Part shown: positions 11,765 to 23,500 of the stretch, in pieces
Numbering within the stretch: the first letter of the stretch is position 1
How the letters are laid out: every line of letters begins with the position of its first letter
Source: Cristatella mucedo
Lineage: Eukaryota > Bryozoa > Phylactolaemata > Cristatellidae
NCBI GenBank assembly: GCA_009760855.2
Contig: WPIO01000089.1
Span: forward strand, 1,446,001-1,510,000
Length of the DNA: 64,000 bases
Reading direction: 5' to 3'
The notes under the pieces: model-generated
The model's database searches: none
What the model was told of the DNA's origin: nothing
Seen by the model: only the letters and a program-made list of their open reading frames with translations
Position numbers and translations under genes: made by a program

Positions 11765-12434
11765 CGATATGTAATGTAATGTATCTCCATCTGTAACTCC
11801 ACAAAGTCATAAAGACCATGTGGGTGTTACACAGGATAGTTTTGTATAGCGCACTCACAGCCTAAGCGGCTTTCGGAACGCATTCGGTAGCCAACAGACT
11901 TCGTCTCACGCAACAAAGAGAAAGTGGGAAGCATAGCACAGTCAGGAGAGCAGTTGATGTAGTGAGTAGCATAGAAGTAGCAGTTCAGGACCGCTGAAAA
12001 ACATATGCCATAGTCAGCAGTTGGAGAGTAGTTGTCGTTGCGTAAGAATTGTAGAAGCGAGTTCCACAGTCTAGGACCTGCAGAGCTAAAGCTTCTGTCG
12101 CCAACTGTCCTTAAGCGGAGGAATGGGACAGCTAATTTATTGTCCACACAGGACCTGAGGGCGCGAACAGGCTGAAACTGATGCAGCAGTTCAGCTAGGT
12201 ACGAAGGAGCTAAGCCGTGGCGGGCCTTGTTGGTCAGCGTAAGAACTTTGCTCTGTATCCTTTGCTCAACCGGCAACCGTCCTAGCTCTTTCAGCAGAGG
12301 TGACACGTGCTCAAACCGCTGGGACTTGAAGACCAGCCTTGCAGCCATATTCATAGTCAGCAGTAGTGGCATAATAGCTTTCTTTGGCAGCCCAGCCAAA
12401 AGGGAATTACAATAATCAAGCCGAGACAGAACTA
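11765..12434 (-). mobile_element. LINE family 2 copy, 5'-truncated
   Basis: The 3' end of a second CR1/L2-like family. On the minus strand it runs from inside the RT C-terminal region to a 3' UTR ending in the family hairpin (GTAAC...GTTAC) and an ACATTACAT tail at about 11768-11782. Similarity to the copy at 24515-25290 is very high and stops at about 12434, where it abuts the 5' end of an oppositely oriented LINE family 1 copy. Confidence 0.9.
11827..12399 (-). pseudogene. LINE family 2 RT C-terminal ORF
   Basis: An open frame of 190 codons covers the C-terminal domain of the LINE polyprotein. It contains the blocks TMNMAARLVFKSQRFEHVSP, LLKELGRLPVEQRIQSKVL and GDRSFSSAGPRLWNSLLQFL. The catalytic palm is missing. 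The frame is almost identical to that at 24573-25310, which suggests recent activity of this family. It cannot be functional alone. Confidence 0.9.
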
Positions 12435-13600
12435 AAGATACTTTAATATGGGGTACCTCAGGGCTCCTTGATTGGTCCTATTCTTTTCACGGTTTATACT
12501 CTTCTTCTCGCCGATGTGATTGCCAAGCACAATCTAGGCTTTCAATTCTATGCGGATGACACCAAGTTGTACCTCTCGTTTGATCCCTGGCGGTCCTCCA
12601 GTACGTCGAATTCTCTAAACTCCCCTACTGTATGTATTGATGATATCCGCACATGAATGGCAGCCAATCTCCTTGAATTGAATTATGATAAAACCAACTT
12701 ACTAGTTATAGGCAAAACAAGTGTGATTCAGAAACTGGAAAGGCTGACGCACAAAATTGGCTCTGCCAGCATATCTCCAGTTGAATCTGCATGAAATCTA
12801 GGTTCCATGCTCAAAAGTAGCCTTTCGTTCGACGACCACATCAGCTCCACAATCAAGTCTGCCTACTTTCAACTAGATAAAATTGCTTAAATTCGGGCTT
12901 GTTTAGCCAGGGATACCACGTCTAAGTTGGTCAATGCATCTGTGATATCCTATCTTGACTTCTGTGACTAACTTCTTGCTAGTCTACCGGCCTGTGCAAT
13001 CAGGTGCTCACAGCTGGTGCACAACTCTGCAGCTAGGCTTGTCTGTCGTGAACGTCGTAGTTGCCACAGCACACCAATTCTCGCCGACCTGTACTGGCTC
13101 CCAGTCAAGCAACGCATCTACTTCAAGGGATTTTTACTCATGCTTAGGTCGCTTCATTCTTTGGCTCCAGCCTACCTATCAGATCTACTGCTCCACCAGG
13201 CCAAGCATCGTACCGCCCGCTTTTCCTAATCAAATTGTTTACCTATACCTCGCACAAACCTCAAATCCCTTGGAGACCGTGCCTGTAGTTCGTATGCTCC
13301 CAAAGCCAGGAGGAACTCACTCCCGACTCTCATCACGACATCTCCTGAGTTTAACACATTTAAAAATAAACTAAAAACGCACCTATTTAGGACAGCTTTG
13401 ATTGTGTCCCTGTGATTTGACCTTTACATGCTAATGCATGCTGGCACTGCATGCTGCCACTAACCATGTTATTGTTGTTGCTTATTGAGCATGTTACCAC
13501 TGACCATTCAACAGTGTTTTCTTTGCGGCAAATGTAAAGCGTCTAGATGGAGATAAGAGTTATCTGAGGGCGCTTTATCAAGTGTATTATTATTATTATT
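12435..13600 (+). mobile_element. LINE family 1 copy with YADD box, decayed
   Basis: Plus-strand 3' half of LINE family 1. It starts in the RT palm with GVPQG, then [10 protein letters not shown] (the catalytic YADD, near 12547-12576). It continues through decayed thumb segments (for example SCHSTPILADLYWLPVKQRI in 13017-13229) to the terminal hairpin at 13535-13577 and an (ATT)n tail ending near 13600. Stops and frameshifts break the ORF repeatedly (for example about 12654 and 12792). Confidence 0.88.
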
Positions 13601-14489
13601 ATTACGTAGAGCGGTACATTTGAAAGTCAGAGTACATACGTATGATATATATTTAGATATATATGTATACATAAATATGCATATATTTACTTAGGTTTGT
13701 ACGTGTTGATACGAAAAACGCGTTAAGTATTTGCAATCAGACAATACAGGGTAGCTGAGTGTTCAAAATGAAAATTAGGGAAAACACTTGACCTACATTA
13801 TTCCTTAATTTAAGAGGGCTCCTCTCACCCCACTAGATCTTTCTACGGCACTTCAGTGAATATCAAAGCGGGATTTGTGGTTTTGCTGTAGAAAGATTTG
13901 CTAAACATATTAACCGATCAAAATTACTTGAAAATGCTCTTGGCTCATCAGAAAATTAACAATTCTATAACAGATGGGCAGTAAACATATGCGAATTTAT
14001 AAAGGCCCAGACTCAAGAGTTAGAGCTCTAATTAATCAGATTGTTTGCATAACGAATGTACAGGTGTTTGCAGGAAATCGCGTGTAATTTCTTGATCCTA
14101 GAAATCTGGCGACTATAGACTTTGAAGCTCGTTCAAAGCTTGTTGATCACCTTGATCCTGAATACAATGAAAAGGCAGCACCACAATGCGATATGGTCTA
14201 CAGATCGGGTGTCTGGTCAAGCAAACACCAGCACCTCTTTGCCAAATGATGCTGAGTATCGTTGTGGTTTTCTTGGCATTTTTACCTAAATGTCCGAAAG
14301 ACATAACCTATTTATAAATGTTGAGGTCTATCCTATTGTCTTGGTTTATCAACATTTCTTCAACACTTGGGCTACCTCGGAATTTTCTTCCGCAGATAAC
14401 TTGCATTCGTTCTGATATTATGGCTATCATAAAAACTGTGCCATAGGCTTCACAGCGTCAGCATTGACTCGGGTGTATTACGGAATGTA
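13601..14489. other. No recognised gene
   Basis: AT-rich, including a short ATATAT-containing stretch near 13640-13690. Nothing assignable. Confidence 0.4.
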
Positions 14490-14870
14490 GACTTTGGTAG
14501 AGTGTCTCTGCTTGTTTTTGTCGATCTTTCGGCAGCCTTTGACACTATCGATCACCGAATCCTTCTCGAGCGCCTCTCATCTCGCCCGGGCATCACTGGC
14601 GCTGCACTACAATGGTTTAAGTACTATTTTAGTGAGATACCTCAGATTATTGATGTAAACAGAATTGATCACCCGAGGAACCACTGTAGGTGTGGGGTAA
14701 ATCAGGGCCCTGTGCATGGCCTCGTTCATTTCACGGTTCATATTCTCCCTCGTGCCGATGTGATCGTCACAAACAATCTAGGCTTTCACTTCAATGAAGA
14801 TGAAACTCAGTGGTACCTTTTCTGCATGGAGCACCGAAGACATTCAATTCTAGATGGTAGTAAACCTTAA
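14490..14870 (+). mobile_element. LINE family 1 RT palm fragment
   Basis: The frame contains LVFVDLSAAFDTIDHRILLE (RT motif A region), LSSRPGITGAALQWFK, and a degraded VNQGPVHGLVHF in place of VPQGSVLGP. The catalytic FYADD is mutated to FNEDE, so the enzyme would be dead. No 3' end is present, so this is an internal fragment or an eroded copy. Confidence 0.85.
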
Positions 14871-16036
14871 AGTGAATCAAAATAAGCAGAGATTTGTCAA
14901 AACCAACAGATTACACTGGAGTTCGTGATGACAGCAACTATTCCGAGCGGATTTCTCACAAGATTTCCAACTGAATAGGATTAATATAATGTAAACTCAT
15001 TAAAGCATACAATACAATCAGGACCTGGTACCTACTGGTACAGCATATATAGAACGCATTTGATAGAATTTTGTATTAATCGAATAACTAACGTGCGTTC
15101 AGAAGCAGGAAATCTTCGCAGCTTTGTGAAAAATGAACGACTGGTTGCCAATATCGCTCACACTGGCAGTCTGGTAGTTGAAGCAATCCAAATGCATTGA
15201 AATGGCAAGAAGCAGCCTGGTAAAAGCAAGTGTGCGCGATAGAAGAGTGCCCTTTCGTTCATCTGGCTGCTCAAAATAAACGTTGGTATTCGTGGCCGCA
15301 AGAATGTGCTTGTGCCAGGGCACTGAAGAGCCGGTTGTTTCTGTACAAAATGCACGAAAAAGCTATGATTGGTTTGTGACCTCTCAAATTCATCTGGCAG
15401 CCTTCAACTTAACATTTTGGTAATCCGTAAGGCCGCCTACCTTTCTCTTAATGGTGACTTAGCCAGGAATCTGAACTGCCTAGCGTGGCCTGACCCCGCG
15501 ACCGGAAGAACGGTCGTGAGCATTCTTCGCTCAAAAAATATTGAGGAGCTCACTAACCAATCTAGTGGTAAATGCACTTCAGACTCGTATGCAAATTCAA
15601 GATCTTTTAGCTTTTAATTATTCACTTATGCTGATTTGCGGCACAGTTCTTTATAAGTATTATTTGTACTCTCGGTCACCAATAAAACAGTGTGACCTAA
15701 TAAGCATGTTTTAAACGCTGAGGATGAGCTGCAATTTCTATACCGCCACACCGTGAATTGATTGACGTAGGGCAGTGGCAAAAATATGATTCAACCACTT
15801 TTACAAATAAAAAGACTGATTTCCTGAGTTTGCTCAACTTTGGCAAAAGTGGTAAAAACGGGTAGCTATATTATAAGTTTGCATGCACATTTTTAATAAC
15901 GAGACCAAGATGTGTTTTATGTGGCACTTCGAAGGATTAGCAGCCCTTCATTTCAATGTGTCACAGATAAAAAATAAATGCCTTTGAAGCGCGTTTCTTC
16001 GCAAACTCGACAGCTTCATTATTCAGTTTGGTAGTT
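14871..16036. other. No recognised gene
   Basis: No supported frame or repeat. Confidence 0.4.
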
Positions 16037-16297
16037 TGCCTTGTATCTTCGTCTGTAACTCCACAAAGCCACAAAGACTGAGTGGGTGTTACGCAGGAGA
16101 GTTTTGCATAGCACACTCAAAGCTTGAGCGGCTTTCAGTCTGCATTCGATAGCCAACAGACTTCATCTCACGAATCTAAGAGAAGCTGGGAAGCATAGCA
16201 GAGTCAGGAGAGCAGTTGAGGTAGTGAGTAGCATGGAAGTAGCAGCTCAAGACCGCTGAAAAGGATGAGCCGTAGTCGGCAGCAGGGGAGTAGCTGT
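16037..16297 (-). mobile_element. LINE family 2 3'-end fragment
   Basis: Minus strand: only the last part of the ORF and the 3' UTR of family 2, ending in the family hairpin. Relative to other copies the upper stem has changed from GGTC/GACT to AGTC/GGCT, which keeps pairing. Similarity ends near 16297. Confidence 0.85.
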
Positions 16298-16479
16298 TTT
16301 GTCGTTGCCGTTGTTATTTGTGAGAGTTGTAGTTGCCTTGTCGAAACCTTGTCACAATCTCGATGTTCTTCCACGTCCCGGGGCTCTTCTAACCATCTTC
16401 TGCTACTCACTGCGAAGTTCATACTGGTCTAGTTCCTTATTCGCTGGCTCCCGACTGTCCGTCATCGTTGGGTGCGCTT

Positions 16480-17880
16480 TCGCGATTCCTGAGTTGAGTG
16501 CTCTTTTGCCTTTCATTCCGATTGCTGCGAGGCGGGATTTCGTATCACACGTCGCGATATTCGGCGACCGCTTTCGTGCTGTTCAAACGCAGCGCCAGCG
16601 TCGGATCATAAAACCTCTGGGTAGCGCGGCCAGACCGATTGGGGAATGTGTAAATAAAGTCACATTTTTAATGAGCATGGCGCACGATCCCTGGCGGTCC
16701 GACTAGTGTCCCGCCTCTCAAGGCAGCACATTCTAGTCAACAGCCGCACCGCTAAGGCTGCAGCCCCATCGCACGCCAAAAAGGTAGCCAGGATTTTACG
16801 ATACCCTCCCCCGAGCCGCCCCGACGCGTCGCTCTACGACATACGTTGGCGCCTCGTGTGGTTGCCGTTCCAAGCAATGCAACGTTTCAGAATCTAGCTC
16901 TGTCGAAGCGCACCCCGCCCTCCTCCCCCGAGGCGGTCGGCCAGCTCTCTTCGCCGAGAGATGCCTGTCCTGTGAAAGCACCCGCTTACCTGGTTCAGGG
17001 TAGGGCGAGCGGCGTGTGTGGCTTTTAGATTTCGATTCCGGCCGCCAGCGGGCAGAAGGCCTAAAAGGCTGCCGCCGCTTGACGAATTGAAGGTGAGCAG
17101 TCTGATAAAAAGGAGGCAGCGGCCGGTCGCGACGGCCAGGTTCCCGTGCCAGCAGCCAGAACCGAAAAGGGGGCGGCTTGCAGAGGTACAGCGACAGCCT
17201 GCGAAGCAAGCGCAGCGTTCGCGTCAGCCTAGCGAACGCTGCGCAGGCGAGAGTGAGCACTGCGAATCACGTGACGAAAAGGCGCCGGCAGCCGCCGCGT
17301 CAACCGAGCTGCGTGGTGGCCGCCGGAGCCTGGCCGGGCTCGTGCAGCAAATGGTTCGCGGGCTCCGGCCGCTGTCGTCTTCGCAAGAGGCTCGACGGGC
17401 GGCCGCTCGCTTCCGGGCCAAAGGTCACCGCGGCTACCTCGGAGTCCCAGCATCCTCCAGACTTGAGCGGCGGCCGTGCGAATTTCTCCAAACCTACAGC
17501 CACACTAGAGCGACCACAAAGGCAGGTGTACCGGGGGGGGGCCCTTTCACCTACGAAGAACTACCTGCTCTACATTGCATCGGAATGCTGTTCATTTGCA
17601 GAGGCAACTCCGTACGCCGAGAGCGTGCGCACACATAATGCGAGCCACGAGCACTATGCAACTGTATCCGGTGGCGTGCATCGAATTATCCTGGCGCCGA
17701 CTCGCTCTTTCCCGTCTGTCGCCGGCGAACAGCCCTGCTCTCTTCGTACGTTCTCCGAGACAACGAGTCTAGCAACTGCCGGCGACGACGTTGAAACGAA
17801 GCCAAAGGAGGAGTCGCGACCGAGCGTCGCCCTACTCTTAAACGACTAGCCGAGTCAACGGGGCGAGAGCTTAGCGGTTT
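16480..17880. promoter_or_regulatory. GC-rich CpG patch with donor-like site
   Basis: CpG-dense block, strongest from about 16790 to 17480. A donor-like GAAGGTGAGCAG lies at about 17087-17098. Frames up to 223 codons occur in both orientations but overlap each other and are Arg/Ala/Pro-rich as expected from composition. Promoter or first-exon function is inference only. Confidence 0.3.
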
Positions 17881-19047
17881 TGAGCCAGGCGCCGCGGGCC
17901 ATTACGGTAAGGAATTAGCACCGTCAATCGGCCCCTGGATGAGCGGCCCCGGCGAGCTCGAATGTCGAAACGATTCCAGACGATTCTTTTTTGGACAGAG
18001 CTATGACCGAAGTTGACAGGCCAACAAGCATCAATCAATCAGCTGCTCCCGCAAATAGCTGACCAATTCTAAGCTGGCCGAATCGCCGCAGCTGGTTCGA
18101 GCTGGTTTCCTGGCTCGAGCTTAAGCCCTCGCCATCTCACCACACCGGAACCGCGCCTCTCTGACTCACTGAACCAGGACGTTTAGGTGTTTTCCCTGCC
18201 AAGCAGTTCTCGTGCGCCCTACAATTGAGCAAGGCTGGCGCCGTGTCACAGTTTTGGTGACCGACATACGACGGAAGAAGGCTATAGCTCGGTGAATTCC
18301 ACGTCACGAAAGCACGCCGCCTTTCTATTTCTCGGCTTGCATAAGTCGGCAGCCGTGTACACTTAGTAAATATCAACAAGGCTTTCGCCGCAAGCTAGCC
18401 CTAATATGTAAAGTGCTTAGCAATCCGGAGATGCCAAATCAATGGAATAGTGCATCAATAGAACAAATCAAATATCAATAGAACATCGAGCAGCAATCGG
18501 GAACCGAGGAACTTAAGAAAAACAAAAAGAAGCAAGTGCCACGAGGTAGCACCAGTTTCGATGCACACAAAAATGCAGGAGATACCTACTATCGAAGTTC
18601 GAGCGAAGAGACTGCAATCTAGCTACGAGTAAAATGTTAAAGCAAATAGCGCATTTGCACATTTGCCCAGGGAAGAAAAGAGCCGGTGGGCCCGGGCCCC
18701 GGGTCTTGTGCCGACCCTGAAGGGATGCTGCCTAGGACCTTCTAAGCCTTCCTCTAGTTGGTTGGACTGGATAGGTCAAGGTCTGGGGCCTTTCTCGGTT
18801 TAACCTGTCTATGCCTATGCATGCTGGCAACTTGTGCTGGCAACCTGCAGGTTGTGAGCTGCAAAGAAAATTAAAACTGGCATGCATTAGAGCTCTCAAT
18901 TCCTGTGATCATTAGTTGAATCGAGGCAAGACCAATCCTAGACAGGGTTTATTTATATCCACCGAAGTAGCTCTGAGTAGATGAGCTACTGATTGCCTAG
19001 CGACTACAGAAATAGCTCACAAGCTTTTTTTTATATATCTTTGGATG
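17881..19047. other. No recognised gene
   Basis: Mixed sequence without a supported feature. A GC-rich knot (GGGCCCGGGCCCCGGG) occurs at about 18687-18702. Confidence 0.4.
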
Positions 19048-19128
19048 CAGCAAACGTAAAGCACGCCCAGGAAGAGACTGAGTTCTCTGAGAGCGCTTTG
19101 TCAAGTGTATTATTATTATTATTAATTA
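19048..19128 (+). mobile_element. Solo 3' end of LINE family 1
   Basis: Contains GCAAACGTAAAGC, the terminal hairpin (GAGACTGAGTTCTCTGAGAG core) and a TTATTATTATT tail. Nothing upstream is recognisable, so this is an extreme 5' truncation or a decayed copy. Confidence 0.8.
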
Positions 19129-20595
19129 TTATGCTAGGTTTTTTGTCGCATGAAGCGTTTTCAACTTCTGAGGATTCTAGCCTTGACGCACGAGCTTTTG
19201 GGCCTAGTTATTCAGGTGCTCATTTTGCTCAAGAATTGAAGTGACGGTTGCCAACCGTATGAACCATACAATGGTTACGTAAGTCGAGTTGCTATGCAGG
19301 CTTTTAACCAACGCATCCCTAGCAGACACCTTGTCCAAATCAGGCATAGGGCGTTTTACGGAGAGTCCAGTAAAGTGGCTGCTCCACTAGCCAGACGTTG
19401 CAATCGCTGCACTCTAAACTCTACCAGCTGCCTAGCTACCACGTCAGCCAGACAGCATGAGCTCACCGAAATCACCGATGTGATGATGCTGGCGACATCA
19501 AACCGACTGCCTGACTCTAGGCAATAGAAAATCAATTGAATTAATTATAGCACATGTCACCCAGAGAGCTCAGCAGTAAGCTGCACGTGGAGAATAAAGA
19601 TGGAAGAGTAGCTGTTCGGTGTAGTGCAATTCTTCGAACGAAGAAAACCAAATGCTGCCTCTCAAGCATGCCCAGTCCTGAGTATAAGACATATTCTACG
19701 TTCGGCGTAGCGCTACTCGAAAATCGGTCCGCACTGCTGCTTTGTAGTCTGATGGAGCACACGCTACATCCAGGATGACCACAGTTAAGTCGAGCTTTAG
19801 CTGAATCGGTGACGACTAGCGACAGCTATGCCAAACGAAGCTACTATAAACGAACACAATAGGAGACCAGTGGCCCCCAAAAATCCTAAGCGAAACTCAG
19901 CGAAGTTGAACGTGCTGCCATATTTTCATTGTAAGCACTAATCGATCGCGGAGATGGAGATCTGTACACTTACGTCGATAATTCAGATATCGCATTTGCA
20001 CTGAAGTCACGGGGGCTAGCCGTAAATGCTGTTCTAGCAAATAAGTTGCTTAAAACATCACTCACCACTTGAGACAACTAGCTTAACTTCCCGATCGAAC
20101 CGACGTACCTTGTTTGCACTGAAAAACGAATCACCTACTTAACAAAGACCACCACAAGGAACGGGCCAGTGCACGGCAGAACACCAACAAGGCAGCGACA
20201 TGATGGACTGCGTACTGCAAACTGAGTTTCCGCCGGGAGAATGACTAGGTTTACAAGAAGTCAGCACCGTGGCATTTATTTACCTGAAAGCAGCACATGA
20301 TGCAGCCACAGGCAAGGAGGGCAGAATAACTAACCAGTGGAAGCCGAAGCTGAAATGAAACGCCAGAGAAAGCGCTCATTCGGTTATTACCTGATACCTG
20401 TGCGCACGAGGACCAACGGATTCTAAATGCCAGGGGGAGAAAATAAGAATAACGTGCTATCTATCATGTCATGCCAGCATCCGTTGGCCAAGTCAATGAA
20501 GCGAACTAGATTGGAACGAAGATCGACAAAGAGTCATCCACAGCATCTCGATCGCGAACCGTCCACGATACCCGAGTGCCAGCCGGGGGCGTGGC
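19129..20595. other. No recognised gene
   Basis: No supported frame or repeat. Confidence 0.4.
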
Positions 20596-20642
20596 CCCCT
20601 TCTTCGCCCCCCAAGTGCCAGCCAAAGGGGGCGAAGAAGGGG
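20596..20642. repeat. 16-bp perfect inverted repeat
   Basis: Arms CCCCTTCTTCGCCCCC (20596-20611) and GGGGGCGAAGAAGGGG (20627-20642) with a 15-base loop. The motif GTGCCAGCC occurs both before the left arm and in the loop, so a small direct repeat overlaps the inverted one. Confidence 0.9.
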
Positions 20643-20719
20643 CAAAGCACAGGCTGCACTGCGACCAGAATCGGCATTCAGCGTGCAGCCAGCACATCGT
20701 TCAGTAGACAGGCCAACAG

Positions 20720-22420
20720 GGAGCTTAGGCAACATTAAAAAAAAAAAAAGCAGCAGCCAGCAAAGCAATCAGCGCTCAGCCCTCCTCCCTTTAAGGGCGG
20801 CAGAGGTCGGCTGCCGATGGCCGGCTGGTTCCAGGCCGATTGGCTGCTCTTCGGCTGCTAAGCCTCGGGTCGCGCCCGGCTGAGTGTGGCGACAGGTGCC
20901 CGAATGCTGCCGCTGGGGCAGCCACTGTTGTCGCGATGCAGGCAACTTGGCCAAAGAGCAGCTGCTGACGGCCTACAGCCAATCAATTTTCGTGGAGCTC
21001 CTGCTCCAAATGTGGAGGGGCGGAGTCATCGGTCCTCGACCAGAGGAGCCGAGCTACTGCTAGAGCTAGCCGAGTCAGCTGCCGCAGCAGCTGCTGCCGC
21101 TGCAGACGCGTCCTCTCCGGCAGACGAGCATGGCACGAAGGTGCGAAGCTCGAGAGACAACAGCTGCCGCCGCTGCTGCAGTCGTCCGTCAGCCAGCGAC
21201 CCTTCAAATTCGAGCAAGCATCACATTCGATCGTCACAAGGCTGTCGCTGCAGCAGAGGCAGCAGTCATCGATGCAAGCTCTGCGCCGTCAGTCACGCAG
21301 CCGCGCCCCATCGCGCTGGCGATGCTCTGTTTTGGCAAACGCTAGTTACAGTCGTGTCAAAAGCAGAAGCAGCCAGCATAGTCTCAGAGAGCGTGGAAGC
21401 AGCGACCAGGCTGTAGCAGCAGCCGCCTTTCAATTCTCCTGCAGCCAAGAGCTGCCAACAGCCTACATAAAGATTTAGCTCTCTTGTACAGCTATTCAAA
21501 CGGCCTCTGAGCAAGCAGCAGCAGAAGCAGGAAGAGGAAGAAGCAGCAGCGGCAGCGGCAGCGGCAGCAGCAGCCTGAGGACCGGCACAGGCACTAGCAT
21601 TCATCCCGCGATGAGTCAAACGTCGACCAGGTCGCTATACTCAGATTCAACAATCTCCTGAGCACTTTAGTGAAGGGTGACGATCGAGAGCTTACAGCTA
21701 CCGGCTCTTAGACAAGGGTAGGTAAAGAGAACCTGCATCTCACGACTTAGGTCTCGAGTTCAAGTCCCGAAGCAGGCAATCAATCCATTGCAAAGCTGCT
21801 GTGAGCTGAGTGATAGCAACCACGGCTTTTCTACCGCAAGATAAAAGAGGACGTTGAGTCAGGTGGCCATCGCTTTGTTGCCTGGTCCAAGTGATCGAAG
21901 CTGGCTGCGCCAGCATGAGCGCGCTGTAGCCTGCAGCCCGAAGGACTGGTTGCGCCACGTCGTGCTGCAGTAACTCTGACGTTCAAGCTGACAGGCAAAG
22001 CTACTTTGGCTGAGAATGTGCTGCAAACAGCCCCGGCAAAAGCGGAAGCACATGCAACAGTTCATTTTGCGCACGTGTGTGTGTGTGTGTGTGTGAGTGC
22101 ATGTGCGCGTGAGGAGGACGACCAGCTGAACGCAGGATTAGGCAGAGGCAGATCTTTAGGCCGCCGACCACGGTGCGCCGGCAGCAGCCTGCGCCCCGTG
22201 GCCGGCCCACGGGAGGGGCAAGCCTGATTAAGGGCAGGAAGGTTACACGATGAGAGCGAGGCGCGAGCAGCACCTGGAGCAGCAGCCGCGGCGGCTCAAC
22301 TAGCAAAAAGTGGCCGGCAGCTAAGTCGCCACAGACTTAGGCTGACAACGGCCGGCGGACAGCGCAAATCCCGCGACGACGGTGGCAGCAAAGGCAGAAG
22401 CAGCAGCGGACAGAGTTGCA
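20720..22420. other. CAG/GCN-rich GC patch, no assigned gene
   Basis: Many CAG, GCAGCAGC and GCCGC triplets on the plus strand (for example 21079-21106 and 21525-21575). Frames in several registers give poly-Ala, Ser-rich or Cys-rich strings. The longest plus frame (20886-21416) contains an alanine run but no domain. It could hold exons of a low-complexity protein, but no frame is favoured over its neighbours. A poly-A run of about 13 lies at 20736-20748 and a short (GT)n at about 22076-22095. Confidence 0.35.
21695..21845 (+). mobile_element. SINE B copy (tRNA-derived)
   Basis: Plus strand: box-A-like CTCTTAGACAAGGGTAGGTA near 21706, box B GAGTTCAAGTCCCG (about 21757-21770), then GCAGGCA. 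Next is a body resembling the family: CATTGCAAAGCTGCTGTGAG, GTGATAGC and TTTTCTACCGC. It is somewhat diverged. Confidence 0.6.
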
Positions 22421-23049
22421 TGCTCCTTGTGCAGAGCACCACGAACAACCGCAGTGGGATGTACGAACAGTATGGGGAGACGGCATCGACTTCGAGCCGG
22501 TACGAGCTTAAAAAGCCATCAGCCGCCAGAATCTGACCTGCTCCCGACCTTCGTGTTTGATGTGAAGAAGTTCCATGAAGCTCTTGAGCATTGCTCGAGG
22601 CAGCAATAATAAGAGAGGCACTGGCTACAAGGAAAACGGTGCTGCAAATGCTTACATGAAAAGCAGAAGCATGCAAGTACATAGAGTAACCACTGTGGGG
22701 GTCACGACAAAGGTCAGGGGTCGCGGCAGAAAGTCAGTGAGCTGAGCAACATTATTCGATACAATAGCAGTTCATGGTATCGTGGACGGTTTACACCGCG
22801 TCAGCTCGGCACTGCAGCGCTGAAGTCCCTTCGCTCTGCTAGTTGTGCGCAATACTGTCGCAGCGGCTGCCCCAGCTGCAACAACAATGTAGCAACAAAG
22901 GCTAGAAGTGAAAGAATAACTTGATTAAATACAACTTACTGCTGTCTTCAAGCCTACCTTCGGCTGAGGTCTAAGACTAGAGCGCTCACGAGCTTCCAGA
23001 CAGGTTGCTACACCCACTATATACAAACTATGTACAATCTACCCCTATA

Positions 23050-23500
23050 ATGAGCTAGGTTAGGTTTTTTAGTTACCAAACTATTACGTCTGTCACTGCC
23101 ACCGAAGTTACACTTACATTGAGTAGTCGGTGTGATATTTATAGTACTACTACGACGGTACAGCAATGAGCTCAAAAAGGAGATACTTTGTTAAAAAAAT
23201 ACTTACATAGTTCCAACATGCACTCTCATGATGGAAATTAGACATTTAATGTTAGACCTTCACAGAACTATGAACTAACAGGGCTTTTCATAGGATAGCC
23301 ATGGCATTCCAGCAGCTTTCGCTCTCTGCAATACAGAACATTTTGCTGTCACCTAAAGTGACAGCTGGAGCATCCGGCGCTTTCCCTCTTCTTTCGACTG
23401 GACCGGCTGAGTTTGCGCATTGGACCGGCTGCCAGTGTGAGTGTGAGACCGACCGGAAGGTGTGCTGTGCCTGCCTGTAGTGAGTGATGGACGTGCAAAA
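23050..23500 (+). repeat. Unclassified dispersed repeat X, copy 1
   Basis: Shares ordered blocks with 59985-60790: GGTGTGATATTTAT followed by TACGACGGTAC near 23140-23165, ACATTTA...TATGAACTA near 23244-23280, and GGACC-GCTGAGTT...GCATTGGA near 23400-23430. In the second copy a LINE splits the first two blocks. No coding potential or terminal repeat is evident; the element type is unknown. Confidence 0.55.

Noticed and set aside
17018-17849. Two overlapping plus-strand frames of 206 and 223 codons
   Set aside because: They overlap in different frames and minus-strand frames are also open; composition-driven, with no recognisable domain.
20886-21619. Poly-Ala/Ser-rich frames on both strands
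   Set aside because: Arise from CAG/GCN triplet runs read in different registers; no preferred frame.
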